DNA of 64,000 nucleotides from Bacteroides salyersiae WAL 10018 = DSM 18765 = JCM 12988 (GTDB taxonomy: Bacteria > Bacteroidota > Bacteroidia > Bacteroidales > Bacteroidaceae): positions 48,501-112,500 of the forward strand of contig NZ_KB905470.1 in the NCBI RefSeq assembly GCF_000381365.1, given 5' to 3'. A model generated the notes under the pieces. It was not told the origin of the DNA. It searched no databases and saw nothing but the letters and a program-made list of their open reading frames with translations. Position numbers and translations under genes: made by a program. Of the stretch, positions 34,626 to 43,852 are shown one piece after another. The first letter of the stretch is position 1, and each line of letters opens with the position of its first letter.

Positions 34626-36659
34626 TTACCAGATAGACACCCGTTTGTCAACCGGCAGGAACATCGGATCGTCCTCTGTTACATCAAAAGCCTCGTACCA
34701 TGCACCGATTTGCGGTAACGCACCATTGACACGCCATTTTCCCAATGAATGCACATCCAATTTAGTAAGACGAAGGATCTCTTCCGGACGGATATTGCCT
34801 GCCCACACATTCGCGTAAGCCAGGAAGAAACGTTGTTCGGGTGTAAAGCCGTTTTCGTCTTTTAGCGGAGCCTGCACCGTTGCATTTTTAAATGCCTGAT
34901 AGGAAACCTGCAAACCACCGTGATCGGCAATATTCTCACCCAGAGTCAACTGTCCATTAGCATGAACACCCGGTGCCACTTCGATGCTATCGAAGAAATT
35001 AACCATCACTTGCGCACGCTCTTCAAAGTTTTTCGCATCTTCTTCCGTCCACCAGTCTTTCAAATTACCGTCTTTATCATATTGGCGTCCCTGGTCGTCA
35101 AATCCGTGTGTCATTTCATGGCCGATCACCACACCGATAGCACCGTAATTGAAAGCATCGTCAGCATTCATATCGAAAAACGGATACTGAAGAATACCTG
35201 CCGGGAAACAGATTTCATTGGTAGTAGGATTGTAATATGCATTTACCGTCTGCGGAGTCATCAACCACTCATCCTTATCTACCGGTTTACCCGCTTTCGC
35301 AATCATTTCGGCATGTTCCCATTGATTGGCACGTTCTATATTTGCCCAATAGGAATCGTCCTTGATTTCAAGTGACGAATAATCTTTCCATTTATCGGGA
35401 TAACCGATTTTCACATGGAAAGTGGCCAGTTTCTCAAGTGCTTTCTCTTTGGTCGCATCACTCATCCAAGCTAAATTCTTAATGCGTTCTCCCAGAGATG
35501 TCTGCAAATTCTTCACCAATCCTACCATACGTTCTTTGGCAGCAGCCGGGAAATATTTTTCCACGTACATCTGCCCTACGGCTTCTCCCAAAGAACCGTC
35601 AACCGTGCTCACAGCACGTTTCCAACGTGGCTTCATCTCCTGTTTTCCGGACATGACTTTACCATAAAATTCAAAGTCCTGCGCCACAAAATCATCACTC
35701 AGGCAACCTGCTGCGTTATTAATAAGATTCCACTGCAAATAAGCTTTCTGATCTTCAAGCGCTACATTATTTACGATATCGTTCACCTCCTTTATGGAAT
35801 TCGGCTGACCTACATTTACTTCCGCCAAATCATTCAAACCGAGAGTAGAAAAGAACACATCCCATGCAAAAGGAGCATATTCCTTCTTCATCTCTTCCAT
35901 TGTTTTCTTATTATAGTTGGCATGCGGATCACGCAATTCCACCATAGAACGGGCCGATGTAGCCAGACGGGTTTCAATCTTCATAACAGCCTCCATTGCT
36001 TTTCGGGCAACCGCCTCGTCATATCCGGCAAGCCGGAACATCTTCACAATATGGTTTTTATAAGCCTCACGAATTTCTTTTGTCTTATCATCATTTTCCA
36101 AATAATAATCGCGCTCACCCATTCCCAAACCGGCTTGATAAGTATGCACCGTGTTCACAGAACTGTTCATATCATCAGCAGCTACATAAACAGCAAAATA
36201 AGGATGCATTCCGTTCTTATGCATTTCTGCTATCATGGTATAAATTTCGGACTTATCTTTCAATCCGGCAATCTTCTCTAATTCTGCTTTGATAGGAGTT
36301 GCACCGTCTTTATTCAACTTCACACTATCCATCGCCATGTTATAAAGATCGCCTACTTTCTGAGCAACGCTACCGGCTTCGTGGGGAGCGGAAGCTAATT
36401 CTTCAATAAGTCCGCGAAGTTGTTCCCGATTGTTTTCGGCCAACATATCGAAAGAACCGAAACGTGAATACTCGTCTGTGAGAGGATGATTCTTCATCCA
36501 ACCGCCACAGGCATACTGATAAAAATCAGCTCCCGGAAGAGCCAATGTGTCAAGGTTAGCAAGATCAATACCGGAAGTAAGGGTCTGCTGCTTGCTGCTG
36601 TTGCATCCTGTTGTCATCATGCAAATTGCAAGAATTGGTAAATACTTGATTACTTTCAT
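34626..36659 (-). CDS. pepO: M13-family zinc metallopeptidase, lipoprotein
   Basis: This 677-residue protein is a neprilysin-type endopeptidase. It has a lipoprotein signal (ICMMTTGC), then the long M13 N-terminal domain, then the catalytic site: VIGHEMTHGFDDQGRQYD with HExxH, the third zinc ligand Glu in GENIADHGG, and the substrate-binding NAYYNP segment. It probably degrades peptides in the periplasm. It is monocistronic, 24 bp downstream of the ABC-F gene, and the first chromosomal gene next to the element. Confidence 0.93.
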   Translation of the reverse strand: MKVIKYLPILAICMMTTGCNSSKQQTLTSGIDLANLDTLALPGADFYQYACGGWMKNHPLTDEYSRFGSFDMLAENNREQLRGLIEELASAPHEAGSVAQKVGDLYNMAMDSVKLNKDGATPIKAELEKIAGLKDKSEIYTMIAEMHKNGMHPYFAVYVAADDMNSSVNTVHTYQAGLGMGERDYYLENDDKTKEIREAYKNHIVKMFRLAGYDEAVARKAMEAVMKIETRLATSARSMVELRDPHANYNKKTMEEMKKEYAPFAWDVFFSTLGLNDLAEVNVGQPNSIKEVNDIVNNVALEDQKAYLQWNLINNAAGCLSDDFVAQDFEFYGKVMSGKQEMKPRWKRAVSTVDGSLGEAVGQMYVEKYFPAAAKERMVGLVKNLQTSLGERIKNLAWMSDATKEKALEKLATFHVKIGYPDKWKDYSSLEIKDDSYWANIERANQWEHAEMIAKAGKPVDKDEWLMTPQTVNAYYNPTTNEICFPAGILQYPFFDMNADDAFNYGAIGVVIGHEMTHGFDDQGRQYDKDGNLKDWWTEEDAKNFEERAQVMVNFFDSIEVAPGVHANGQLTLGENIADHGGLQVSYQAFKNATVQAPLKDENGFTPEQRFFLAYANVWAGNIRPEEILRLTKLDVHSLGKWRVNGALPQIGAWYEAFDVTEDDPMFLPVDKRVSIW

Positions 36660-36683
36660 ATATCTAAAGTTGTTAATTACTCA

Positions 36684-38642
36684 TCATTGTTTCAGTTCTT
36701 CCAGTTCAATCGAAACCTTCTCCCACTCTTCTACGGTCCGGTCGAGCTGTTGTTTCAGTTTTTGATGCTGTTCGTAAAGCGTCATGTCCGAAGCCCCTTC
36801 CGGAGTAGCCATTTTCTCTTCCAGAATAGCAATAGCAGACTCCGTCTGCTCAATCTCCGTTTCACAATCGGCCACCTGACGTTCCAGCTTTTTCAGTTTC
36901 TTGTTAAGTTCTTTTTGAGCTTCATAAGAAAGCTTACTTTCCGATTGAGAAATCCCTTCCGTTGCTGTTTCCTTTTTAGTATCGACAGGAGATGCGGAAA
37001 GCGCAGGAGCCTTTTGCAGTTCATTCAGGCTTTCGATCTTTTTTTTCTGCAGAAAATCATAAATACCACCGATATGTTCTTTCACCTGCCCGCCACCAAA
37101 CTCATAGACTTTAGTCGCAAGTCCGTCAAGAAAATCACGATCATGACTAACGATTATCACCGTACCGTCAAACTCGCGTATCGCCTCTTTCAGCACATCT
37201 TTCGAACGCATATCCAGATGGTTGGTCGGCTCGTCGAGAATAAGGAAATTCACCGGTTCGAGCAGAAGCTTTATCATTGCCAAGCGAGTACGCTCACCAC
37301 CGGAAAGAACTTTTACTTTCTTATCCGAAGCCTCCCCGCCAAACATGAAAGCTCCAAGAATGTCACGGATCTTAAGACGGATATCTCCCACCGCTACCCG
37401 ATCGATTGTATCAAATACGGTAAGACTTTCGTTCAGCATCTGTGCCTGATTTTGGGCAAAATAACCGATCTGCACATTATGCCCGATTGTCAGTTTGCCT
37501 TGATAATCGGTGATTTCTCCCATGATACATTTTACCAATGTAGATTTACCCTCACCGTTTTTTCCGACAAAGGCTACCTTCTCGCCACGATTAATCGTAA
37601 GATTTACATTCTGGAAGACAACATGCGAACCGTATGCCTTTCTCACATCTTCGCAAATCACCGGATAATTCCCACTGCGGCTGGAACAGACAAATTTCAA
37701 ACGCAAGGCCGAATTATCCTCTTCATCCACCTCAATGCGGTCTATCTTTTCCAACTGCTTGATACGACTCTGCACCTGCACCGCCTTTGTTGCCTTGTAA
37801 CGGAAACGCTCGATGAAATCCTCCGTATCCTGTATCTGTTTCTGTTGATTTTCATAGGCACGAAGCTGCTGTTCGCGGCGCTCTTTACGAAGCACAACGA
37901 ACTCATCATATTTCACTTTATAATCGTATATCTGCCCGCAAGTAATTTCAATGGTACGCGTCGTTACGTTATTGAGAAAAGCACGGTCGTGACTGACCAA
38001 CACCACGGCATTGGCACGCGTGGAAAGGAAATTCTCCAACCACTGGATACTCTCGATATCCAAATGGTTCGTAGGCTCATCCAAAAGCAGTACATCGGGA
38101 CGACGCAACAGCAGTTTCGCCAGTTCGATACGCATACGCCAACCACCGGAGAATTCGGAAGTAGGGCGATCAAAATCTTCCCGTCTGAAACCTAATCCAA
38201 GAAGCGTACGTTCTATTTCCGCACGGAAATTAGTCCCGCCCATCATCAAAAAACGGTCGTTCTCATGCGTAAAGCGGTCGATAAGCTTATGGTATTCTTC
38301 CGATTCATAATCGGTACGGTCCGCCAACTCCCGGTTCATCCTCTCCAAATCGGCCTGCAACTGAAAGATATGCTCGAAAGCCTGCTCGGCCTCCTCCATC
38401 ACAGTATGCGCATCAGAGAGTATCATCACCTGCGGCAAATAGCCGATAGTTACCTCTTTGGGAATGGCAATTACACCCGCTGTCGGGCTCTGCAAACCGG
38501 CCAGAATTTTAAGCATGGTCGATTTACCGGCTCCGTTCTTACCCACCAGGGCAATACGGTCTTTCTTGTTAATAACGTAAGACACGTCCGAAAATAAGGG
38601 CGTGGCATTAAATTCTACGGTAAGTCCTTCAACTGATATCAC
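36684..38642 (-). CDS. ABC-F family ATPase
   Basis: This 652-residue protein has two ATP-binding cassettes without membrane segments, as in Uup/EttA-type ABC-F proteins that act on ribosomes. Cassette 1 has GKNGAGKSTML, the signature SGGWRMR, and LLLDEPTNHLD. Cassette 2 has GKNGEGKSTLV, LSGGERTRL and LILDEPTNHLD. Between them lies a linker rich in Arg/Gln (LRKERREQQLRAYENQQKQIQ). A C-terminal coiled coil (KKLKKLERQVADCETEIEQ) closes it. The exact ribosomal role is not known. Confidence 0.92.
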   Translation of the reverse strand: MISVEGLTVEFNATPLFSDVSYVINKKDRIALVGKNGAGKSTMLKILAGLQSPTAGVIAIPKEVTIGYLPQVMILSDAHTVMEEAEQAFEHIFQLQADLERMNRELADRTDYESEEYHKLIDRFTHENDRFLMMGGTNFRAEIERTLLGLGFRREDFDRPTSEFSGGWRMRIELAKLLLRRPDVLLLDEPTNHLDIESIQWLENFLSTRANAVVLVSHDRAFLNNVTTRTIEITCGQIYDYKVKYDEFVVLRKERREQQLRAYENQQKQIQDTEDFIERFRYKATKAVQVQSRIKQLEKIDRIEVDEEDNSALRLKFVCSSRSGNYPVICEDVRKAYGSHVVFQNVNLTINRGEKVAFVGKNGEGKSTLVKCIMGEITDYQGKLTIGHNVQIGYFAQNQAQMLNESLTVFDTIDRVAVGDIRLKIRDILGAFMFGGEASDKKVKVLSGGERTRLAMIKLLLEPVNFLILDEPTNHLDMRSKDVLKEAIREFDGTVIIVSHDRDFLDGLATKVYEFGGGQVKEHIGGIYDFLQKKKIESLNELQKAPALSASPVDTKKETATEGISQSESKLSYEAQKELNKKLKKLERQVADCETEIEQTESAIAILEEKMATPEGASDMTLYEQHQKLKQQLDRTVEEWEKVSIELEELKQ

Positions 38643-38671
38643 TTTGCTAACGAATAATTGATATTGGGTTG

Positions 38672-38679
38672 CAAAGATA
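38672..38679 (-). promoter_or_regulatory. Probable promoter -7 box of the ABC-F gene
   Basis: TATCTTTG on the minus strand, about 30 bp before the start codon. The -33 region is poor (TTAT). Confidence 0.45.
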
Positions 38680-38742
38680 GCAATTTATCCCTTAACCGAT
38701 AAAGCTTCAAGTGGTTAATTACTTACATTTGTCAATTTTCGT

Positions 38743-38913
38743 TCAGTCAATGATCCATTCACCCAAATTCCGCTCTTCGGAATCGAAAGAGATGCCTATT
38801 TTAACAAGCTTACGACCGTCTGCCATATAAGGGATAAGAAACTCTGTATCCCTATCGGGAGTTTGCGAAACGGAGCAGTAGAAAGAATATTCATCACAAC
38901 ACGGATTTAGCAA
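38743..38913 (-). CDS. Possible small protein or gene remnant after the S41 peptidase
   Basis: The minus-strand frame downstream of the peptidase stop is open and reads like protein: LLNPCCDEYSFYCSVSQT, then IPYMADGRKLVKIG, ending EERNLGEWIID. The first ATG lies too late; a TTG at 38,913 would give 56 residues. It lies in the same frame as the S41 peptidase after its TGA. It is either an unannotated small gene with a non-ATG start or a remnant. Confidence 0.3.
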   Translation of the reverse strand: MLNPCCDEYSFYCSVSQTPDRDTEFLIPYMADGRKLVKIGISFDSEERNLGEWIID

Positions 38914-38970
38914 TTGATATTTGCAAGGATAACATATTCCCGACAGATAATATGCGCAAGAAGAAAAATA

Positions 38971-40356
38971 TCAGAAAGGCACCTGCACACCGTTCGTCGC
39001 TTTCCTGTCCAGAGAGCAATAACCGGGCATTAGCTTCAAACCGGAAGAACGGGTAAACCCGGTAACAGGAGGCTTCACTCCGTTACGTATCCAATATATA
39101 GCGGCTTTCAACAGCACATCATTCTCCTTATCCCCCAGTTCCACATGATTCACTATCGGACGATAATCGCTATTCGGCTCATCCGGTTCCCAGTCTGAAG
39201 AAAAGCCGTCTTTGTATTCCGATTGATCCTGCACATTGAAAATCCGGCAGACAATGGGATGCAGTTCGTAATCGTATTTGTCATTGGTGAGTGTAATAGA
39301 ACCTACATTCTTGCCTTCGGTCTGTTCGCCCAGCAAATATACATCGTAGTAGGGGCGCAATCCGTTAATCACCGCTTCCGAAGCCGAAGCCGTGCGGTTG
39401 CTGGTCAACACGAACAGACGAGGCAGATTGAGATTCTGTTCCGCCCCCTCTAATTTATAGGTAACCGTTTTAGACTGTATATCATTGTATTGCAAATAAC
39501 AGAACGTGTTTCCCAAGGCAGATTCCGGCGCCAACAATTCGGCAAGTATCTGCGCAGAGGTCACAAGGCCACCGCCGTTGTAGCGAAGATCCAGCACAAA
39601 CTCCTCGACCCCCTCTGCCTTAAATGCACCAAACTGTTGGCGAAGCTCGTTATTATACGTCTCATCCTTATCCCCGTCGGGGCCGGAGGTGAAGTGATTA
39701 TACACCATATAACCCACCTTTTTATGTCCGGTAGACTCGTCTTGAAATGTTTTTGTCAGAAAAATAGGATCATCCTCTACCATGGCCGGAACCAACTCCA
39801 CCGAATGTGTATCGTAATTGGAATAATGATCCGAAACATCCAACACAACCGTTTTCCCACTCAACAGATCAGACACGTTTCCATCACTTACATTCGCACC
39901 ATTTATTTTATGAATCCAGTCACCACGCCGCAAACCTTTTTTCTCAGCAGGTGAGCCCGGCAATACATATAGAACACTGACCGCACGATATCCCGCACCG
40001 TTTATTATCCAAGTCTGAAACTCAAAACCAAGCGTTGGTTCTTCTCCCATGTTCGACCGTGTGGCTACAGATTTCTTTTTCTTAATTGTAGAATAATAAT
40101 AACGGGTCTTATTTTTGGTTTTTCCGTCTTCCGACGCTAACAGTGAGTAGAAAAAATCTTCCGGATCAGCATTAAAATTCAGTTCCTTTTTATCAGGAAT
40201 CTCTTCATACCATAAATAATAACTACGCATCGCACTCTCAATCCATTGGTTCGTAGTTTTATCACTCTTATCATCATCGTCATCCTTACAGGCGGAAAAA
40301 GAGAATACAAACCCTAACACAAGGCACATACGGCCATATATGGAAAACTTCATCAT
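38971..40356 (-). CDS. S41-family (C-terminal processing) peptidase, lipoprotein
   Basis: This 461-residue protein has a lipoprotein signal (VFSFSAC) followed by an acidic spacer (KDDDDDKSD). A PDZ domain sits near residues 125-190 (VLPGSPAEKKGLRRGDWIHKING). The S41 catalytic domain follows, with the Ser nucleophile in SNRTASASEAVIN and the Lys in EQTEGKNVGSI. Such surface or periplasmic peptidases clear unfolded or tagged proteins. It is a single gene with its own promoter. Confidence 0.9.
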   Translation of the reverse strand: MMKFSIYGRMCLVLGFVFSFSACKDDDDDKSDKTTNQWIESAMRSYYLWYEEIPDKKELNFNADPEDFFYSLLASEDGKTKNKTRYYYSTIKKKKSVATRSNMGEEPTLGFEFQTWIINGAGYRAVSVLYVLPGSPAEKKGLRRGDWIHKINGANVSDGNVSDLLSGKTVVLDVSDHYSNYDTHSVELVPAMVEDDPIFLTKTFQDESTGHKKVGYMVYNHFTSGPDGDKDETYNNELRQQFGAFKAEGVEEFVLDLRYNGGGLVTSAQILAELLAPESALGNTFCYLQYNDIQSKTVTYKLEGAEQNLNLPRLFVLTSNRTASASEAVINGLRPYYDVYLLGEQTEGKNVGSITLTNDKYDYELHPIVCRIFNVQDQSEYKDGFSSDWEPDEPNSDYRPIVNHVELGDKENDVLLKAAIYWIRNGVKPPVTGFTRSSGLKLMPGYCSLDRKATNGVQVPF

Positions 40357-40388
40357 AACTATCTTTCTTTTAGTTCGATATATGCGGA

Positions 40389-40396
40389 CAAAGATA
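40389..40396 (-). promoter_or_regulatory. Probable promoter -7 box of the S41 peptidase gene
   Basis: TATCTTTG on the minus strand, 33 bp before the start codon. No good -33 box. Confidence 0.45.
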
Positions 40397-40452
40397 CGAA
40401 AAAAGGGAAAGCCGATGCCTTCCCTTTCCCTTTTTATATTGTCCTTTAACGA

Positions 40453-41355
40453 TCAGAACAATTTTGCCGGATATTCACCGGCATCCACCAATGCCTGTAT
40501 CTTATCCACTACTCCCTGACGGTCGGCAGCGTATGTCACGCCAAACCACTTACTGGTAGTATCAAGCACTTTCACACGGGCAGTTCCGTCATTAATCAGT
40601 TTATTTACCATCAACGGAATGAAATATTCGGCTTTCAAGTTGTCCATATTGGCCTTAAGGAATTCTTTGAAGTATTCTTCGGAATATTCAAAATAATCGG
40701 GAGTAAAGCCCCACATATTCATTGAAACCGGAGTATTGTCGGCAATACTCTGCATCACACCGTTCTCATCTTTGAAAGATACCTTACCGTCAATACGTTC
40801 GATGGCCGTACGTTCAACCACAGTTGTCAAATAACCTTCCGCATTCGTTTCGCATACGCCACGAGCAACCGAACCGCTTTCGCTCAATGTATTACCTACA
40901 CGATAACCTACCATGCAATAGTCATTCTTTTTCCCGTCCATCTCGCTCAGTGCAGCACCCAACACGGCAAAGCTGTCACGACCGTAGAAGTCGTCTGCAT
41001 TGATAACGGCAAACGGCTCTTTGATAACGTCTTTACCCATCAATACGGCATGATTCGTTCCCCAAGGTTTTACACGGTCAGCAGGACAAGTAAAGCCTTC
41101 GGGCAGGTTATCCAGTGCCTGGAATACCAATTCCACCGGGATATGGTTTTCGTATTTACTCAATATTTTTTCACGGAAGTCTTTCTCGAAGTCCTTGCGG
41201 ATAACGAAAACAACTTTGCCGAACCCACCGCGAATCGCATCATAGATAGAATAATCCATAATAGTTTCGCCATTCGGACCCAGTCCGTCAAGTTGTTTCA
41301 AGCCTCCATAACGGCTGCCCATACCGGCAGCAAGTACAAATAAAGTTGGTTTCAT
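40453..41355 (-). CDS. Sugar nucleotidyltransferase-type protein
   Basis: This 300-residue protein starts with the nucleotide-binding motif LFVLAAGMGSRYGGLKQ of the NTP-transferase family (as in GlmU or RfbA) and has the metal-binding VINADDFYG. The sequence before that, KPWGTNHAVLMGKD, binds the sugar phosphate in relatives. The substrate cannot be told. It stands alone and has a -7 promoter box at 41,405-41,412. Confidence 0.85.
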   Translation of the reverse strand: MKPTLFVLAAGMGSRYGGLKQLDGLGPNGETIMDYSIYDAIRGGFGKVVFVIRKDFEKDFREKILSKYENHIPVELVFQALDNLPEGFTCPADRVKPWGTNHAVLMGKDVIKEPFAVINADDFYGRDSFAVLGAALSEMDGKKNDYCMVGYRVGNTLSESGSVARGVCETNAEGYLTTVVERTAIERIDGKVSFKDENGVMQSIADNTPVSMNMWGFTPDYFEYSEEYFKEFLKANMDNLKAEYFIPLMVNKLINDGTARVKVLDTTSKWFGVTYAADRQGVVDKIQALVDAGEYPAKLF

Positions 41356-41404
41356 AACTGTGTAATATTAAAAGGTTAGTGATGTCAATGTTCCGACAAC
41401 GGTG

Positions 41405-41412
41405 CAAATGTA
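41405..41412 (-). promoter_or_regulatory. Probable promoter -7 box of the nucleotidyltransferase gene
   Basis: TACATTTG on the minus strand, 50 bp before the start codon. The -33 region is CATT. Confidence 0.4.
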
Positions 41413-41479
41413 CAAAATTATATGGACGCAGAATGACACATTTCGTTCAAAGTTTACCTTTTTTAATTCAATTGTAAGC

Positions 41480-43852
41480 TTAGAAGGGATAACCAATGGC
41501 AAAGTGTATACCTAATTGTTTCCAAAATGCCCCCCTCACATTATAGTATCCCGACTTCCCCGTTTCATACGGATCATGCAAAGGCACTCCGCAATCGAGC
41601 CGGAAGACAAGAAAATCGAGGTCATAACGCAACCCGACACCGGTACCGAGAGCGATTTGTTTGGCAAATGTTTTCAACCGGAGTTGCGCATCAGGGCGGT
41701 CGGAGTCATAACGCATCAGCCAGACGTTTCCCGCATCCAAAAAGACCGCTCCATGAAGATCTTTATAAATGCGGAAACGATATTCGATGTTTGCTTCCAA
41801 ACGAATATCACCAGTCTGATCAAGATAAGAAAATTCACTCTTTTCCGGATGATAGCCACCGGGACCGATACTACGTACCGTAAAGGCGCGGATACTATTG
41901 GCACCACCGACATAAAATTGCTCGCTATAAGGAGCAACATGTGAATTACCATAGGTCCATATCACCCCACCGGCTATCCGGGCAGCAACGGAATTATTAC
42001 GATCTATCTTCCATAAATAACGATAGTCGGTATTCAATTTAAGAAATTGCGCAAACGGTGCCCCCAACAGATTTTTCTCTTTTTCACTGAACGGCTTGCC
42101 GAAAATACGGTAAATACAAGAAGTCAAATTACCGGCAGAAGTAAAAGTAGTCTGCCACCAACTGGAGTTACGCACTCCACGGACAGTCGAATTATCATAG
42201 GTATAAGTATATTCCATAGCCGGAATAAACTGGTTCTGCAAACTGAGCAACAATGCCCTGTTGTCTTTGGCGATAGAATCGAATGCACTCGTGCGGTGCT
42301 GCAACACATTAAAAGTCAAACGAAAAGGCGTCAATGAATGCCTGCTGGTACGTGTCGGTTGAAAATCATACGTCGCATTTCCACCAAAAGAGAGTAATTT
42401 ATAGTATTTGGCACGATTCATTTGGTCTACATACAAACGAAAAGTGGTAGAAGCAGGAAAATCATATTCACGATCTCCGAACTGAGGAAATACCACCCGT
42501 GGAAACATAAGAGAAGTAGAAGCCCCCATCTCCCAACTGTTCAACAAAGAAGAATTCTTACCACCACCGGTCTGCCATTCATAAGAACCTTTCAACTTCA
42601 CATTCCAGGTTTCGCCACCGCCAAACACGTTATTGCGGGTGACGGAGAAAGAAGCGCCGGGACCGGTCTGGTCATTACTCTTGGTGGTAACATTCAATTC
42701 GAGCTCCGCATCGAGCGGCTTGTCAAAAGTAGCCTGCAGGGTGACATCGAGCGTATCGCACGCGGCAGTCGTATCACGCGGTGTATATTGCATATCCATA
42801 TAACGGAAAATTCCCAATTGAGCCAGTTTTTCCTGAACACGTTGCTGACGATACTGACTGTAAAGACGGCTACGCTGTGAATTGCGTAATGAGTCACTCT
42901 TCACATATGCCTGATAGTTTAACCAGCGATAAAGCATATTAGGGCGTACCTGCATCTTATTATAGAAATGTATGTCCATCCCTTTATAGTTCATGCTGTC
43001 ATTGGGCTGCTCGCCATTCTTGCCGATCAGATAAACAGTCTTGTTCCCTACATAATACCGTCGTTGTGCCGCTGCCGGCAGGCCTGCTACGGGGATAAGC
43101 CGTAAACTGACGTGCCCTCCGGGTATAAGAGTCGTATCAGCCTGATAAGTCATATAATCGGGGCGGAAGTAGAAGTACCCCACATTGCGCAGCAAAGTAC
43201 TGAGACGGTTACGTTCTTCGTCCAGATCACTCACATTAAACTGTTCGCCCGGAGTCAGTAATGACCATCGGCGTCCCCGTTCCATGATACGAAGTGTTTG
43301 CGGAGTGAAACGGTCATAATATACCGTATCGATAAAGTAAGGATTACGCATCTCGACTGTATACTCTACCCGTGCTTTCAAGCTGTCTTTCGGATTAACG
43401 ATTGTCTGCTGACTCACTTTCCCATTAAAATAGCCATAATCATGCAACAGGTTCGTAGCCACTTTTACACGCAATTCCGGATTAACAGTAGAAATAAATA
43501 CAGGTTTCGCCGCAAAACGATTGAATACCCACTTACCGAATCCTTTCTCATACTTTACAAAATCATTGTACACCCACATCCCAAAAGGGATAGGCAAAAC
43601 ACCAAATAATTTGGTTGACGGGCTTTTATCCAATGCCGCCTTTACCTCGCCGATAGCTGTCTCGCCGACAGAAGTTTTGGACGGGTCTTTGAAAATGTCT
43701 TTATTGCCGGTATACAACACTTCACCCTCCGGCAAATGTTTTGTAGTCGAACAACCAAACAATAATATGCCAATAAGAGAATATATCAATATGCCAATGA
43801 AAGGTAACCGTATCCTCTGCCCACAGATTGCTTTTACTCTTTTCATCCTCAT
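41480..43852 (-). CDS. tamL: TamL, BamA-family outer-membrane lipoprotein
   Basis: A 790-residue Omp85 protein. The N-terminus carries a lipobox (IGILLFGC) as in TamL, the Bacteroidetes counterpart of TamA. POTRA-like domains cover about residues 45-370, followed by the 16-strand barrel with VGGANSIRAFTVRSIGPGGY, the conserved (V/I)RGF-type loop motif, and the C-terminal Phe. It probably works with TamB, whose gene overlaps it by 4 bp, in lipid or protein transport to the outer membrane. Confidence 0.9.
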   Translation of the reverse strand: MRMKRVKAICGQRIRLPFIGILIYSLIGILLFGCSTTKHLPEGEVLYTGNKDIFKDPSKTSVGETAIGEVKAALDKSPSTKLFGVLPIPFGMWVYNDFVKYEKGFGKWVFNRFAAKPVFISTVNPELRVKVATNLLHDYGYFNGKVSQQTIVNPKDSLKARVEYTVEMRNPYFIDTVYYDRFTPQTLRIMERGRRWSLLTPGEQFNVSDLDEERNRLSTLLRNVGYFYFRPDYMTYQADTTLIPGGHVSLRLIPVAGLPAAAQRRYYVGNKTVYLIGKNGEQPNDSMNYKGMDIHFYNKMQVRPNMLYRWLNYQAYVKSDSLRNSQRSRLYSQYRQQRVQEKLAQLGIFRYMDMQYTPRDTTAACDTLDVTLQATFDKPLDAELELNVTTKSNDQTGPGASFSVTRNNVFGGGETWNVKLKGSYEWQTGGGKNSSLLNSWEMGASTSLMFPRVVFPQFGDREYDFPASTTFRLYVDQMNRAKYYKLLSFGGNATYDFQPTRTSRHSLTPFRLTFNVLQHRTSAFDSIAKDNRALLLSLQNQFIPAMEYTYTYDNSTVRGVRNSSWWQTTFTSAGNLTSCIYRIFGKPFSEKEKNLLGAPFAQFLKLNTDYRYLWKIDRNNSVAARIAGGVIWTYGNSHVAPYSEQFYVGGANSIRAFTVRSIGPGGYHPEKSEFSYLDQTGDIRLEANIEYRFRIYKDLHGAVFLDAGNVWLMRYDSDRPDAQLRLKTFAKQIALGTGVGLRYDLDFLVFRLDCGVPLHDPYETGKSGYYNVRGAFWKQLGIHFAIGYPF

